DNA of 64,000 nt from Multifurca ochricompacta (GCA_022496185.1 WTXG01000126.1:46071-110070); one strand, 5' to 3'; shown: positions 1 to 11,110, counted from the stretch's first letter. A program made the numbers and translations. Notes: generated by a model from the sequence alone, not told the origin.

Positions 1-725
1 TATCAAAGATAGGAAGAGGTTGGCGCGTTGAAAAGGGTTAATGATCTGGGGGACATCGTGGTTAAAGTTTTTGAAAGTGGTGAACTCTAACATAAACTTT
101 TTGCTTTGTGATCGGTCCCCTGTGAATGTCTGTGGTAGTACACCTGATAGACGTCCTGACGGTGGGGGAATGTTCGGGGGCAGCATGGCTGGGGGTGGTG
201 GCGGGGGGGAGCTGGGTCTGGGAGCTGGGCGGCAATGGTAGACATTCTTTGTAAAACGGGGCGACAGTGTTGGTAGATTGTATGGAGATCTGGGGAGTTG
301 TCAAAGCAGGGGCTCTGGACGTGGCAACTCCGGGTGCAACTGGGGTTGTAGTCGACGCTAATACCAGTGCTTCTTCACTATGTTCTTCTACGTACTCTTC
401 TGGTTCAGAGTCCGTGACAATGGCCGGGGGATTTTCTCTCCACGGTCCTAATCCAAATTCAGGTGGGGCAGGTCCTGTAGTGACCCAAGAGTGTCGGCTA
501 TCCGAGTATCGGATACGATACCAAACCCTCTTTTCGTCGTCGTATTCTACCGGTTGGTATCTTCCGTCGTGATAGACGTAGTATCCAAACTCGGACTCAA
601 AGTCTTTCCAGGTGGCAGAACCAAGTGTCTGCTGTGAAAGATTATTCTCGTCCCTTCGTTCGATGAGCTCTTCTTTAAACAGGGTCTGACTGCGGCTGGA
701 AGCCACGATGAGAGACTTGACTTGA
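1..725 (-). pseudogene. gypsy-1 copy a: gag N-terminal fragment
   Basis: Reading on the minus strand from the end of the LTR at 726, the frame gives a gag-like protein (residues SQTLFKEELIERRDE, then GYYVYHDGRYQPVEYDDEKR). An acidic and proline/threonine-rich middle follows, then FMLEFTTFKNFNHDVPQIIN near the window edge. The same order of segments occurs in the second copy at 10232-11110. The frame changes around a C-rich run near 170-240, so the copy is broken or the run is misread. The element continues beyond the left edge of the window. Assignment to Ty3/gypsy gag rests on the layout and on the zinc knuckle in the related copy. No pol is visible here. Confidence 0.7.
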
Positions 726-1317
726 TGTTACGCCCGGTGCGGGACGTTCCACACGACTTGTGTGACAGCGCGATTCGTAGGTTCGGGTAAGAAACCAATA
801 AGGCTTCTTGGAGATGAGACGGGATGAGTCAAAGTCAAAGGGGCGCTCCCTAAGACGATGTTGAACGGAAAAGTACCAGAAGTACTTGAGACGATTGAGT
901 CAAAGACAAACGGAGAAGTCCAGAAGACAGGCACCGATGTATTCAATAAGTCAAGTCTGAGGTCTACAATGTAGCTACAGCGGACTTATATACGTAACTC
1001 GATGAGCGTCTATGAGATAAGGATACGGAGTCAAGTGGGCCCGAATATACGGAAGCGGACGGCGTAAAGTCTAGCTTCTGATAGGGTATTAAGTAAGTGT
1101 CCGGTCGTAAAGATAACGAGATAAGCGATAACAAGATAAGAGTCAATCACAAGCAAACAACAGGTCAACAAGTCCCAAGCGAATCACGGGGATGGGAGCA
1201 GGGCACGTGAGGGGTCCCACGATGGAGACGTGATCGAGAAGTGTAGAGTGGATGGCAAGGATGGGTCGTCGTTGGGGAGTAAAAAGAAAACGGGGACAGA
1301 CGGTAGAGGTTGTAACA
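726..1317 (-). repeat. gypsy-1 LTR, copy a (5' LTR)
   Basis: A 592 bp block bounded by TGTTAC and GTAACA. It aligns end to end with the 593 bp block at 11111-11703, and in both places a gypsy-1 gag follows on the minus side. This fits the 5' LTR of a minus-strand element. Its right edge falls exactly where the 573 bp palindrome arm begins (1318), so gypsy-1a appears to have inserted into that arm. Confidence 0.75.
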
Positions 1318-1536
1318 CAGACAAAGTCCAAACAATAAACATGAGGGAGAAAGGCCATTGGCCACTACAGAAATCACATGTTACATGGTGTATCAGTCAG
1401 CTACTGCGGAATGTGAGAAAGAAAGTAATAATGATAATGTAAAAGTCCGAAACTCCGGTATCTAATCTAATCTACAAAGTAGCTAATCTAATCACCTGAT
1501 GCCTGAAGCATCACCGAACATCTTCTGTGTTCAACA
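1318..1536 (-). repeat. Truncated copia A-type LTR in the left palindrome arm
   Basis: This is the reverse complement of the first 219 bp of the solo LTR at 2295-2793. It ends at 1536 with the LTR terminus (reverse complement of TGTTGAACACAG), followed by CTATT, the reverse complement of the AATAG target duplication of the other copy. The remainder of the LTR is cut off by the gypsy-1 LTR at 1317. Confidence 0.85.
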
Positions 1537-1940
1537 CTATTGCCTCCAGACTCAGCCTCAGCCAGTCCACAGTCTCTAGGACACTCAGAAACCTCCTTCC
1601 CAACCATCAGTCACCTCATTTTGGTCATCCTTCCAGGCTCTCTGCTACCTCTGAACATGCTATCATGATACAAATCACCACAGGAAAGGTTGGCAATGCT
1701 GTCCAGGCCACAAAGCACATCAATTCCATCATCCCCAACCATGTCTCTTCACAAACTGTGCATTGGGTTCTTAAACAACATTCATTCAAGGCTGTAACAA
1801 AGAAGAAAAGGCCACTACTCTCTGCAGTACATTGCAAGAAGCACTTAGCCTTTGCTTTGAAGTACCAAAACTGGACTATGGAGGACTGGAAGAGGGTGAT
1901 TTGGTCAGATGAGACCAAAATCAACAGGTTTGGGTCAGAT
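1537..1940 (+). pseudogene. Tc1/mariner transposase fragment (plus-strand copy)
   Basis: The open frame reads TIASRLSLSQSTVSRTL (a helix-turn-helix), a run of basic DNA-binding sequence, and then VIWSDETKINRFGSD. The WSDE motif carries a catalytic aspartate typical of Tc1/mariner DDE transposases. The frame then enters the reverse complement of its own upstream sequence at about 1941, so the downstream catalytic residues are missing. The upstream start seen in the frame lies in LTR sequence and is not native. Not functional. Confidence 0.75.
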
Positions 1941-3230
1941 GCCAGTCCTCCACAGTCCACTCTCTGTACTTCAAAGCAAAGGCTAAGTGCTTCTTGCAAT
2001 GTACTGCAGAGAGTAGTGGCCTTTTCTTCTTTGTTACAGCCTTGAATGAATGTTGTTTAAGAACCCAATGCACAGTTTGTGAAGAGACATGGTTGGGGAT
2101 GATGGAATTGATGTGCTTTGTGGCCTGGACAGCATTGCCAACCTTTCCTGTGGTGATTTGTATCATGATAGCATGTTCAGAGGTAGCAGAGAGCCTGGAA
2201 GGATGACCAAAATGAGGTGACTGATGGTTGGGAAGGAGGTTTCTGAGTGTCCTAGAGACTGTGGACTGGCTGAGGCTGAGTCTGGAGGCAATAGTGTTGA
2301 ACACAGAAGATGTTCGGTGATGCTTCAGGCATCAGGTGATTAGATTAGCTACTTTGTAGATTAGATTAGATACCGGAGTTTCGGACTTTTACATTATCAT
2401 TATTACTTTCTTTCTCACATTCCGCAGTAGCTGACTGATACACCATGTAACATGTGATTTCTGTAGTGGCCAATGGCCTTTCTCCCTCATGTTTATTGTT
2501 TGGACTTTGTCTGGCACTTGTGGACTTATTCCCAGTGCACAGACCATCCCTTGAAGAGTATATAAGGGTGTCTGTTTCGTCCTCTACACTTCAGAGTTCT
2601 TCTAACATCTGAAGTGTAAGTTCCTCTTTACTATCTACTTTACTATTAGACTAACGTTCTTATGTAGAACTTTCTTTGTCTAGGTCAGTAGTATAGTTAA
2701 TATAGAGTTCTTCTAACATCTGAAGTAACTTTCTTTGTCTAGCCTTACATGCTAACCCTACAGTCAGTATGCTGTGCACATGCCTGTTTTACAAATAGTG
2801 TCAGTGGAATGACCTTCAGAGGCCAGAGAGAGCATGTTTTCTTTCTGAGCAGAGGAGGTGGGGTGCATTGGGAAATTATAATATTCTGGGAATGTAAACC
2901 ATGCTTAAATAGCTCTATTCCAGGTCCCATCAATATTAAGACAACTATGGTAACCATATATTAAGGATTGGTTGCTGTACATTTGGTGGAGCATCAGATT
3001 CTGATATTTCTGATACCCACTCACAAAACTGAGTCAATGAGTCCCCAATTTGAAATGGGCATAGCTCCACAAGTTTTGATCAGAATTACATAATCATTGT
3101 TGCATTACATAACCCTTATCTTGTACCTTTTATGGTCTACCAAGACTGTGTTTATATTTGTTTTGGCTGATGTGATATTCAACAAACAGTGCAAAAGTGC
3201 AAAACATTGACTCAGTTTTGTGAGGCACTG
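1941..3230 (-). mobile_element. Tc1/mariner element, 5' part, interrupted by a solo LTR
   Basis: On the minus strand the element starts at 3230 with CAGTGCCTCACAAAACTGAG, next to a TA dinucleotide at 3231-3232, as expected for Tc1/mariner. An inverted copy of CTCACAAAACTGAGTCAATG lies at about 3022-3042, so the end can fold. The leader 2794-3204 shows no gene. The transposase N-terminus (2294 down to 1941) is identical to the plus-strand copy and stops in the palindrome. A solo LTR (2295-2793) splits the element. The insertion site is inside the zinc knuckle of a gypsy-1 gag. Confidence 0.75.
2295..2793 (+). repeat. Solo copia A-type LTR (TSD AATAG)
   Basis: A 499 bp LTR running from TGTTGAACACAG to CCTGTTTTACA and flanked on both sides by AATAG. 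It belongs to a subtype with TTCTTCTAACATC in the leader. TATA box TATATAAG is at 2559-2566. The leader exon is 2593-2615. The intron-like segment is 2616-2667 (GTAAGT, GACTAAC, TGTAG) and the second exon 2668-2683. The repeat at 2704-2742 equals the two exons joined, 39 of 39 bases. No internal element sequence is attached. Confidence 0.92.
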
Positions 3231-3691
3231 TATGGCCTTGTGCTTTGCAGCAAAAGCATCTCCCTTTCTTCATTAGTGTCTGCCTTTCATCCTTGGTGAG
3301 CATGGCCCATGCCCTGGTTCTGTCTGCTGAAGTGTCCATGGTGTTTGGGTCTCTCTGGGAGGTATGTACAGGTTTAATCCCGAAGGCAGCCTTCCACTGG
3401 TTGCGGGTCTTTCCCTTCTTGGTGTCGACTCCAAAGCGTGTCTGGAAGTCGAGATAATCTTGCTGCTGTCGGTGCGCAGCATCTACCCATCCATCCCAGT
3501 CCTGAGGGTGGTGGAATTGGATGATGTTTTTGACTAATGGGTTAGGCAACCCTTGGGAGAAGAGGTCCAATGTTGCCTCTTCATCTGTGTCATATCTGGC
3601 TCTGTTGGCCAAACTTCTGAACTTTGCTACATAAGCATCCAGATTTCCCTTCTCCATTTTCAGGGATTTCAGCTCTTGGGCAGCCTTTTGT
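3231..3691 (-). pseudogene. gypsy-1 copy b: gag C-terminal part
   Basis: The minus frame reads QELKSLKMEKGNLDAYVAKF, then FRSLANRARY, then LFSQGLPNPLVKNII. These resemble the conserved retrotransposon gag domain. It ends in the zinc-knuckle start CFCCKAQGH. The Tc1 element inserted at a TA within that knuckle (3231), so the final cysteine is lost. Upstream it is cut by copia B#1. The frame resumes across that insertion at 10232, where the protein reads DAFTDGQAKQ and joins QKAAQELKSL. Confidence 0.85.
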
Positions 3692-4206
3692 TGTCAAACA
3701 ATCATGCTGCTGGTTATACTGACTGTGGTTAGTAGCGGTTAGGCTAGAAGACAAGTTATACTTCAGAGGAAGAAGAACTCTTATAATACTATACTACTGA
3801 CCTAGAAGACAAGTTATCTACACAGAGAATGTTAGTCAAAGGAAAAGTAGAAAGTAAAGTAAAGACAACTTACACTTCAGAGGAAGAAGAACTCTGAAGT
3901 GTAAAGGTCAAAACAGACACCCTTATATACCCATAGGGGCCAGGGGAAATGGTCTGTGCGCACTGGGAATAAGTCCACAAGTGCCGGACAATTGGCAGAG
4001 AGGGATAAAGGCCATTGGCCAAAGAGATATCACATGCTTACTGCGCATTACTAAGTCCATCACTAATCAGCTGAGTAAGGAGAGAAAGAAGTGTAATAAA
4101 GATATCATAAAAAGTCTGAAACTCTGGAACCTAAGATCTAATCTTATCTACAGCTAAAGCAATCCTTAGATGCCTGAAGCATCTCCAGACACGTCCCGTG
4201 TCAACA
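3692..4206 (-). repeat. Copia B#1 3' LTR
   Basis: A 515 bp LTR. Read on the minus strand, the leader exon is 3895-3874. The intron-like segment is 3873-3818 (GTAAGT, TGACTAAC, GTGTAG) and the second exon 3817-3802. The joined repeat is at 3781-3744, 38 of 38 bases identical to exon 1 plus exon 2. The short purine run GGAGGGA just inside the LTR is a likely plus-strand primer. Confidence 0.93.
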
Positions 4207-4470
4207 TCCCTCCATGGTGAAGGCATTGATCATTAAATGGAAATGAGTTGAATGAGCACACTGTTGTTCATAATTGAACGAACATGTCGCCAGCCAGAGA
4301 TCCAACTTCTCTAACTCTTTGTGAGTTTTGCGTACGAGTTGTAGATTCGCTTATGCAACTCTACACACCTCTTGCATCACTCTCGAGGTCGAGAATGTGC
4401 TCATGTGGCATGGTGGGAAAGTGAGACTGGTGTACAAAGTCTCCAGATTCCAGCTCATTCCAGTACTAGT

Positions 4471-7400
4471 CCAAATCCAGTTACCATGTGATCAAAAGAT
4501 GATCTAGGCAGAGACTTTGTAAGGCCATCTGCTAGCATCTCTCCAGTGGGAGTTCACACCAAGTCTATCTGGTGTGATTCTACATACTCCCTAATGGCAT
4601 GGTACTTTATTGGTATGTGCTTTGATCACCTTCCTGTGACAGGGTTTAATGCAAGATCTACTGCACCCTTATTGTCACAATGCAGTTGTATGGGTGAACT
4701 AACTTCATATCCCAACTCCTGCATGAATGTCCTATACCACACTGCCTGATTTGAAGCCTCAGCTAGGCTCATATACTCAGCTTCAGTGGTGGACTGTGCT
4801 ACTGTCTTTTGTTTCCTGGAACACCAACTAATGGCTCCATTGGCTAAGAAAAAGACATAGCCAGAGGTGGAGTGGTGGTCCTCTTGATCTCCCCATGAGG
4901 AATCCGCAAAGCTGTGAAGGCCTACTTCACCATTCCCTCCAGAATAGCGCAACTTGTAGTCTTTTGTAGCATTTAGATAAGCTAAGACATATTTTGCTAG
5001 TTGCATGTGCTGCTGGGAAGGGTTGGAAGCAAATTGGCTAAGGCGTGCAACAGCAAAACTAATGTCAGGTCTGCTTCCAATCTGCACCCAAAGCAGAGAC
5101 CCCATTAACTGCTGATACCTCTTAATATCAGAGGTAGATGCCTGGTCTTCAAACTTGACCAAATGAACATCCACGCCAGAGGGTAGAGGAGTATATACTG
5201 GGTTGGAATCCCCCATTCCAAACCTCTCAACTATGGAGGATACATAGGCTGTCTGGTCGATGTCCAGTGTCTTGTTAGGACGGTCCCTGGTGATGTTAAC
5301 TCCAAGGTAGGACTGGATTTCACCAAGATCGGTCATCTCATATCGGCTAGATAGAGAGTCCTTCAGCCATTGTATCTTCTTAGTGGAGGACCCAAGTATA
5401 GTGATGTCATCAACATATAAAATGACGAAAAGTGAACCATCCCCCTCTTGGTGATGATACACATATACTCCTGCATCAGAGTATGTCCGAGTAAAGCTCA
5501 GTTCATTGAGAACTGCATGAAATTGCAAGTTCCATGCTCGGGAAGCTTGTTTGAGGCCATACAGAGCCTTCTGCAGCCTACAAACTTTGGACTCTTGTCC
5601 AGCAACGACAAAACCAACAGGTTGCTCCATATAAATCTCCTCATCCAGATCGCCATGTAAGAATGCCGATTTGACATCCATTTGGTGGATTTCCCAATCC
5701 TCAAGCACGGCCAACACTAATAGTAGTCTAAGAGACTCAAATCTGGCGACTGGGGAGAAGGTTTCATTGAAGTCCACCCCCTCTATTTGGGTGAACCCTT
5801 TTGCTACAAGCCTAGCACGAAAGCGTCCATCTGCTTTCAATTTAAAGACCCACTTGGACTTTACAGCCTTTCTACCTTCAGGAAGGTCTTCAAGGCGCCA
5901 CACTTTAAGTTTTTCTAAGGCATCAATTTCATATTGACATGCCTCAAGCCAATCACTGGCATTATCAGACTCCATTGCTTCTTTAAATGTAAGAGGATCC
6001 CTGTAGGGCGATCCTGCAGCATTTAACAGATCCATCTGACTAAGTCTGGAAGAACCCTGCACAAACTCTGCATTATCCTCGTTGTAGAAGCGAGGATTCA
6101 GACAATGATTTCGATTGGGATGTGCAGTATCCAAGTCTAAATCTTCTTGGATTGCCCTATCTTGTCGTTCAGAGTGTGGACTTGTCCTCTGAAAATTAGG
6201 TTGAGGAAGTCTGCCTGCAATCCTTTCTGATTTCCTGATTGCACGGGTTCTTTTGGGAGGGGAGGATGGTTCCATAACTTGTGATGGAGGGGTCTGATAT
6301 ATAGTCTGAGGGTGTGTGGTGTCTACATTACATGTGGGTGTGGTAGGCTGTGGTGGTAATTGAGGAGGTACGATGTCCTCCTGTTCCTCTTCCAGGTCTT
6401 CCTCATCTTGAGGAGCCTCAGGAACATGTGTAGCTGTTGCTGGTGGTGGCTGGACTGGGCCACTAGGTAAAGTAAATGAGCCACCTTGGCTAGGTTGCTC
6501 TATTGATTTCTCTGCTCTGTTGTCCTTATCAGAGCAGGATGGGAAGGATCTCTCATCAAATGTAACATCTTGTGAAGAGATGAGAGACTGGGTATGACTA
6601 TCCCAAAGTGTGTAGCCCTTAGAAGTGGGCTCATACCCGACAAAGACGGCTTCCCTGGCTTTGGGATCTAATTTACGCCGCTTCCCCTCTGGAACATGAT
6701 AGTAGGCTTTGCAACCAAAGACCTTGAAATACGAGACATCTGGTTTGTTCCCAACCAGAAGCTCAAGCGGAGTTTTCCACTTATTAGAATGGATGGGAGT
6801 TCTGTTATATATATGACATGCTGTTTCAACAGCACACTCCCAAAAACCAAGAGATAGGCCAGCATCGTGCAGCATGCTAGTGCCTTTTTCCATTATGGTT
6901 CTATTAAATCTCTCGGCCCTTCCATTCTGTTGTGGACTATACGGCATCGTAAGTTTATGCTCTATGCCAAAATCTTCAAGCATTGCCTTCAGCACCTTGT
7001 TCACATACTTGCCACCACGATCTGTATGAAGACACTTAATTTTATGATTGAATTTGTTTTCAAGTAGTGTCTTCAGTTTACTAAAAACTGGTGTAAACAG
7101 ATCTTTTGACTTCATTGGAACGATTAAAGCATATCTGCTAAAGTCGTCCAAGAAAGTGGCAAAGTATAGATTCCCTTGTATTGAACTGCACTGCAAGGGA
7201 CCTACAAGATCACTATGAAGGATCTCAAGGGGGGCTGATGCGCACTTTGAAGATGGGGGAAATGGAAGATGATGGGACTTGCCCATTTCACAGCCATAAC
7301 ACGGCTTGTCTTCCACTTGGCTATTACTGATTTTGAGGCCTTTAACTGCCTCTGGAGCATATCTTTTCAGGGCCTCTTTTGACATATGGCCCATCCTCTG

Positions 7401-8777
7401 ATGCCAGATTTCTAGTGAGGCAGATGCAGATGTATGGATACTACTTAGGACGTGTTTGCCTAGTACCCAATACAATTTGCCAAACTTCCATGCTTCCGCT
7501 ATGATATTATTGCCATATTTTATTGTTGCCTTCTTATTATTGAAGAACACAGTTGCCCCTTTTTCTACTAGGGCACTGGTGGAGAGTATTTTATGTCCTC
7601 CAGGCATGTGGAGCACATTGCTCAATTCTAAGTCAAAACCTTGATCAGTCCTGATGATCACGGTACCAACTCCATTTGTTTTGACTATGGAGTTGTCACC
7701 TAGTGATACTTCATGGGTGGTGTCGACTTTATACGTATCAAAGTCTTCAAGGTTGGGACTGAAATGAGCCGTTGCTCCACTATCAAGCATCCAATAATCT
7801 GAGTTGATATCCAGATTATAGGTGTGAACATAAAGGCAAATGCAAGGTGCTTCTTGCACCTCCTCTATTTTGCCACTACCATTAACTATGGTGGCTATAG
7901 TATTAACATGTTGGGCCTCAGCCCTCTTCTTGTTCCCTGCCTTGCCCTTTTTGGCATTTTCTAGGTCCTTCTTCTTCTTTGCACAAGCATTGGACTTGTG
8001 TCCAGGCTTTTGGCAATAGAAGCAGACCACCCCTTGTGAACCAGGGGCAGCAGCGGGAAGTGGTGATAAATATTTTGGTTTGTTTGATTTGACGGGTGCT
8101 ACCTTAGATAGGACAGCACTACCACTTCCCAAGGGACCCGCCAGGCGACTTTCCTCATTTAGGAACCTCTGCACAAGGTCCTGAGGAGAGAGTCGCTCTG
8201 GATCGCCAGAGGCCAGTATGGAGCCAGCAATGGCACTGTAGGAGTCTGGGAGAGCTTTTAACAATATAAAGCTCATCTGGAGGTCATTGACCTCCATCCC
8301 ATTCTCCCTAAGGGTACTCCTGGCATCCAGAACCTTTTGTAATTGGGTTCTGAATGTCTGTCCTTCATCAAGACAGAAGGACACCAGGGCAAGCCACAGA
8401 TTATATGTGGCCATGCTACCTACAGAGCCATACAGCCGCTCCAACTTGTTATACTTCTCACTAAGAGAAGGATAGTTGGCATCAGAAGCTACTTGAGAGT
8501 AGACTTCTTGGGTAACGTTAAGAAAGAGGAGCCCAATAAGCATTTCCTCTTCTCCCATCCATTCCCTAAGGATGGGGTCAATTACTTCCTTCTGCATTTT
8601 CTCCTTTTCCTCCTTGTCCTCTGGGAGGAGGGGCATGTCAGGGTAGGGCGTCAGAATGTGCCTCCTGAGCCCATTCATCCTCAAGAGGGCATTGAAATTG
8701 GCAGACCAGACCTGCCAGTTGGAGCCATCAAGGCGCTCCATCTTGGAGGAGGGAGGGAAGACAATTGAGGATGGCAT
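4471..8777 (-). CDS. Copia B#1 Gag-Pol polyprotein (stop codons near the C-terminus)
   Basis: An uninterrupted frame of 1,383 codons runs from 8777 to 4626. Domains in order: UBN2-type gag (from about residue 15), zinc knuckle CFYCQKPGHKSNAC (about 251-264), aspartic protease WMLDSGATAHF (about 326-336), GAG-pre-integrase WHQRMGHMSKE (about 456), integrase core with HSDLVGPL and HTDRGG (about 513-590), reverse transcriptase with YVDDITIL (about 1120), and RNase H ending in LHCDNKGAVDLALNPVTGR. A TGA at 4628-4626 stops the frame where copia A reads RRSKHIPIKYH. The same frame continues to about 4471 as a recognisable RNase H tail, with a second TGA at 4556-4554. Both stops look like CGA to TGA changes and are also present in copia B#2. 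The start MPSSIVFPP is conserved in the other copies. Confidence 0.92.
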
Positions 8778-9704
8778 TTGTGAGATGTTTTAAAGAGGTG
8801 TTCCTGGTTCCAAGGAGCAGTTAGAACCAGTGCCCAGGTCTCGCTTAAGAGTGCCACCCCATACTGTGGCACTATGCTTCAGAACCTAAGAAGGTCCTGC
8901 CTCTGTTGTGCGACTTTCTAGGTATAGTAAAGCTATCTAGCGCAATCCTGCAACTAGACATAGGCTCTGGTAGACTAGCCAGAGTGTCTAGTGTAATCAG
9001 GACTGGGAGTCATGTCATGGAGGAGCCAACCACAAGTTCCATTAGAGACAAAGGGGGTATAGCCCTTCCTCTAATGCTGGTGGTGGAGTCCATGATTAAG
9101 CCCTAGATGATTGGGGCCATGACTAAGTAGATGTCTAGTCTGTCTCTGGTAGGGTGTGGTTACCCTACAAAGGCAACGGATGCTTATGCCCAGAGATGAA
9201 GACTATATCTACTATGTATAGACTATAGTAGTGCAGCCTACTTGTATCGAGCCCAAGCGTCATGGGAGTGACTACCCATGCCTTGTTCTAGACCCTAAAC
9301 TCCACATGCGGGTTGCTAAACCCGGCTTACAGATAGAGCCAAGCATTGACTGGACTTAAAGCCACAAGCTTCTGGCTATAGGCCTACTAAGACTATCTAT
9401 GGGATGAAAACCCAGCTACAACTAAGAAATTACTAATACCTAGTGCGCACTCAAGGAGCTTAAGGTGTTTCACCCACTTAGGGTCCCTCATCACCTTTTG
9501 CAAGAACCCCGAAGGGCTAGCAAAACAGTTCAGGATGAGCAGTAAACTGTGTCATCCTGTGGGGTGTTAAGGTGCACAGAAAGTAAATAAGAAAGCTCAC
9601 TGAAAAAGCTGGTGGGAAAGACTTTGAAGCTTTTGTGAGCTTGAGTGCAGGAGCGAGTTGGGCTGTAATGAACAAAAGGGAATTACAGATCAGTATGAGT
9701 GGCA
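8778..9704 (-). other. Copia B#1 untranslated leader
   Basis: About 930 bp lie between the primer site and the gag-pol start. No convincing frame is present. The leader is conserved in sequence in copia B#2 (25190-26112) and B#3 (34777-35702), and in general layout in copia A (27738-28659). It may hold packaging signals, which I cannot identify. Confidence 0.6.
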
Positions 9705-9716
9705 GGGCCCATAACC
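9705..9716 (-). promoter_or_regulatory. Primer-binding site, half initiator-Met tRNA type
   Basis: Directly next to the 5' LTR the minus strand reads GGTTATGGGCCC. This is complementary to the anticodon arm of initiator-Met tRNA, the half-tRNA primer known from Drosophila copia. The same site follows the 5' LTRs of B#2 (25178), B#3 (just below 35715), copia A#1 (just below 23550) and A#2 (27726). Confidence 0.8.
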
Positions 9717-10231
9717 TGTCAAACAATCATGCTGCTGGTTATACTGACTGTGGTTAGTAGCGGTTAGGCTAGAAGACAAGTTATACTTCAGAGGAAGAAG
9801 AACTCTTATAATACTATACTACTGACCTAGAAGACAAGTTATCTACACAGAGAATGTTAGTCAAAGGAAAAGTAGAAAGTAAAGTAAAGACAACTTACAC
9901 TTCAGAGGAAGAAGAACTCTGAAGTGTAAAGGTCAAAACAGACACCCTTATATACCCATAGGGGCCAGGGGAAATGGTCTGTGCACACTGGGAATAAGTC
10001 CACAAGTGCTGGACAATTGGCAGAGAGGGATAAAGGCCATTGGCCAAAGAGATATCACATGCTAACTGCGCATTACTAAGTCCATCACTAATCAGCTGAG
10101 TAAGGAGAGAAAGAAGTGTAATAAAGATATCGTAAAAAGTCCAAAACTCCGGAACCTAAGATCTAATCTTATCTACAGCTAAAGCGATCCTTAGATGCCT
10201 GAAGCATCTCCAGACACGTCCCGTGTCAACA
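9717..10231 (-). repeat. Copia B#1 5' LTR
   Basis: A 515 bp LTR that drives the element. TATA box TATATAAG is at 9954-9947. The leader exon is 9920-9899, the intron-like segment 9898-9843, the second exon 9842-9827, and the joined repeat 9806-9769 (38 of 38). The leader exon starts about 34 nt after the TATA box, a normal distance for a transcription start. Confidence 0.93.
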
Positions 10232-11110
10232 TTTGTTTGGCCTGCCCATCTGTGAATGCATCCTTGAACCACTGGGCAATGGTTTCCCAGAGGCCTTCAC
10301 TTGTGGTGCGACGCCCACTTTCAATCTGTTTGTTCAGCCACTCCAGCTGTTCCATTGTCCAGTTGTCCACCACTTCTCCCCGAATTAGAGATAGGAATAG
10401 ATTGGCACACTGGAAGGGATTGATAATCTGGGGGATGTCATGGTTGAAATTTTTGAAGGTCGTGAATTCCAACATGAACTTTTTGCTTTGTGAGCAGTCC
10501 CCTGCAAATGTCTGAGGCAGTACTCCTGATAAGCATCCCAAAGGTGGGGGAATATTCAGTGGTAGCATGATCGGTGGGGGTGGAGGGGCGGAGGGGCTGG
10601 GTCTGGGAGTTGGGTGGCAATGGTGGACATTTTTTGTCGAGGTGGGGCGATGGTGTCAGTGGACTGTATAGATATCTGAGGAGTTGTCAAAGCAGGGGCT
10701 CTGGACGTGACAACTATGGGTGCAACTGGGGATGTAGTCGATGCTAATACCAGTGCTTCTTCACTGTGTTCTTCTACATACTCTTCTGGCTCGGAGTCCG
10801 TAACAATGGCCGGGGATTTTCCCTCCATGGTCCTAATCCAAATTCAGGTGGGGCGGGTCCTGTAGTGACCCAAGAGTGTCAGCTATCCAAGTATCGGATT
10901 TGATACCAAACTCTTTTCTCGTCATCATATTCTACCAGTTGGTATCTTCCATCGTGATAGACATAGTATCCAAACTCGGTTTCAAAGTCTTTCCAGGTGG
11001 CAGAGCCAAGTACTTGTTGTGAAAGATTATGCTCGTCTCTGCATTCAATGAGTTCTTTGCAGAAGAGGGTCTGACTGCAGCTGGAAGCCACAATGAGAGA
11101 CTCAACTTGA
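10232..11110 (-). pseudogene. gypsy-1 copy b: gag N-terminal part
   Basis: The minus frame begins near 11091 with residues SQTLFCKELIECRDE and contains GYYVYHDGRYQLVEYDDEKR, closely similar to copy a at 1-725. A stop and frame changes break it between 10540 and 10880. It recovers as FMLEFTTFKNFNHDIPQIIN and then LFLSLIRGEVVDNWTMEQLE up to DAFTDGQAKQ. It continues at 3691 beyond the copia B#1 insertion. It is a dead copy. Confidence 0.8.

Larger units (their letters stand above)
1318..2513. repeat. Large palindrome, two 573 bp arms with a 50 bp centre
   Basis: The left arm 1318-1890 and right arm 1941-2513 are reverse complements with no net indel (paired positions sum to 3831 throughout). 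The outer 548 bp matched wherever I compared them; about 25 bp next to the centre carry a few mismatches. Each arm holds the start of a copia A-type LTR joined to the same Tc1 transposase segment. The 50 bp centre belongs to the plus-strand transposase copy. Confidence 0.85.
3692..10231 (-). mobile_element. Copia B#1, complete Ty1/copia element (TSD TTTGT)
   Basis: A 6,540 bp element on the minus strand with 515 bp LTRs at both ends, flanked by TTTGT at 3687-3691 and 10232-10236. Internal order from the 5' LTR is primer site, about 940 bp untranslated leader, one gag-pol frame, 3' LTR. The two LTRs differ at roughly eight to ten positions by eye, so the insertion is fairly young. It interrupts a gypsy-1 gag frame, which reads through when the element is removed. 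Integrase precedes reverse transcriptase, the copia order. Confidence 0.95.

Noticed and set aside
1230..1442. 70-codon plus frame across the gypsy LTR / copia LTR joint
   Set aside because: It runs through two unrelated LTR ends and has no motif; it is a chance frame.
1994..2206. Frames antisense to the Tc1 transposase
   Set aside because: They are shadows of the transposase frame in the palindrome, duplicated by the inverted arms.
2581..2640. Hairpin CTTCAGAG..CTCTGAAG in LTR leaders as a riboswitch-like element
   Set aside because: The inverted pair is short and lies at the exon 1 ends; no conserved ligand-type structure is visible. The exon/intron reading explains more of the conservation.
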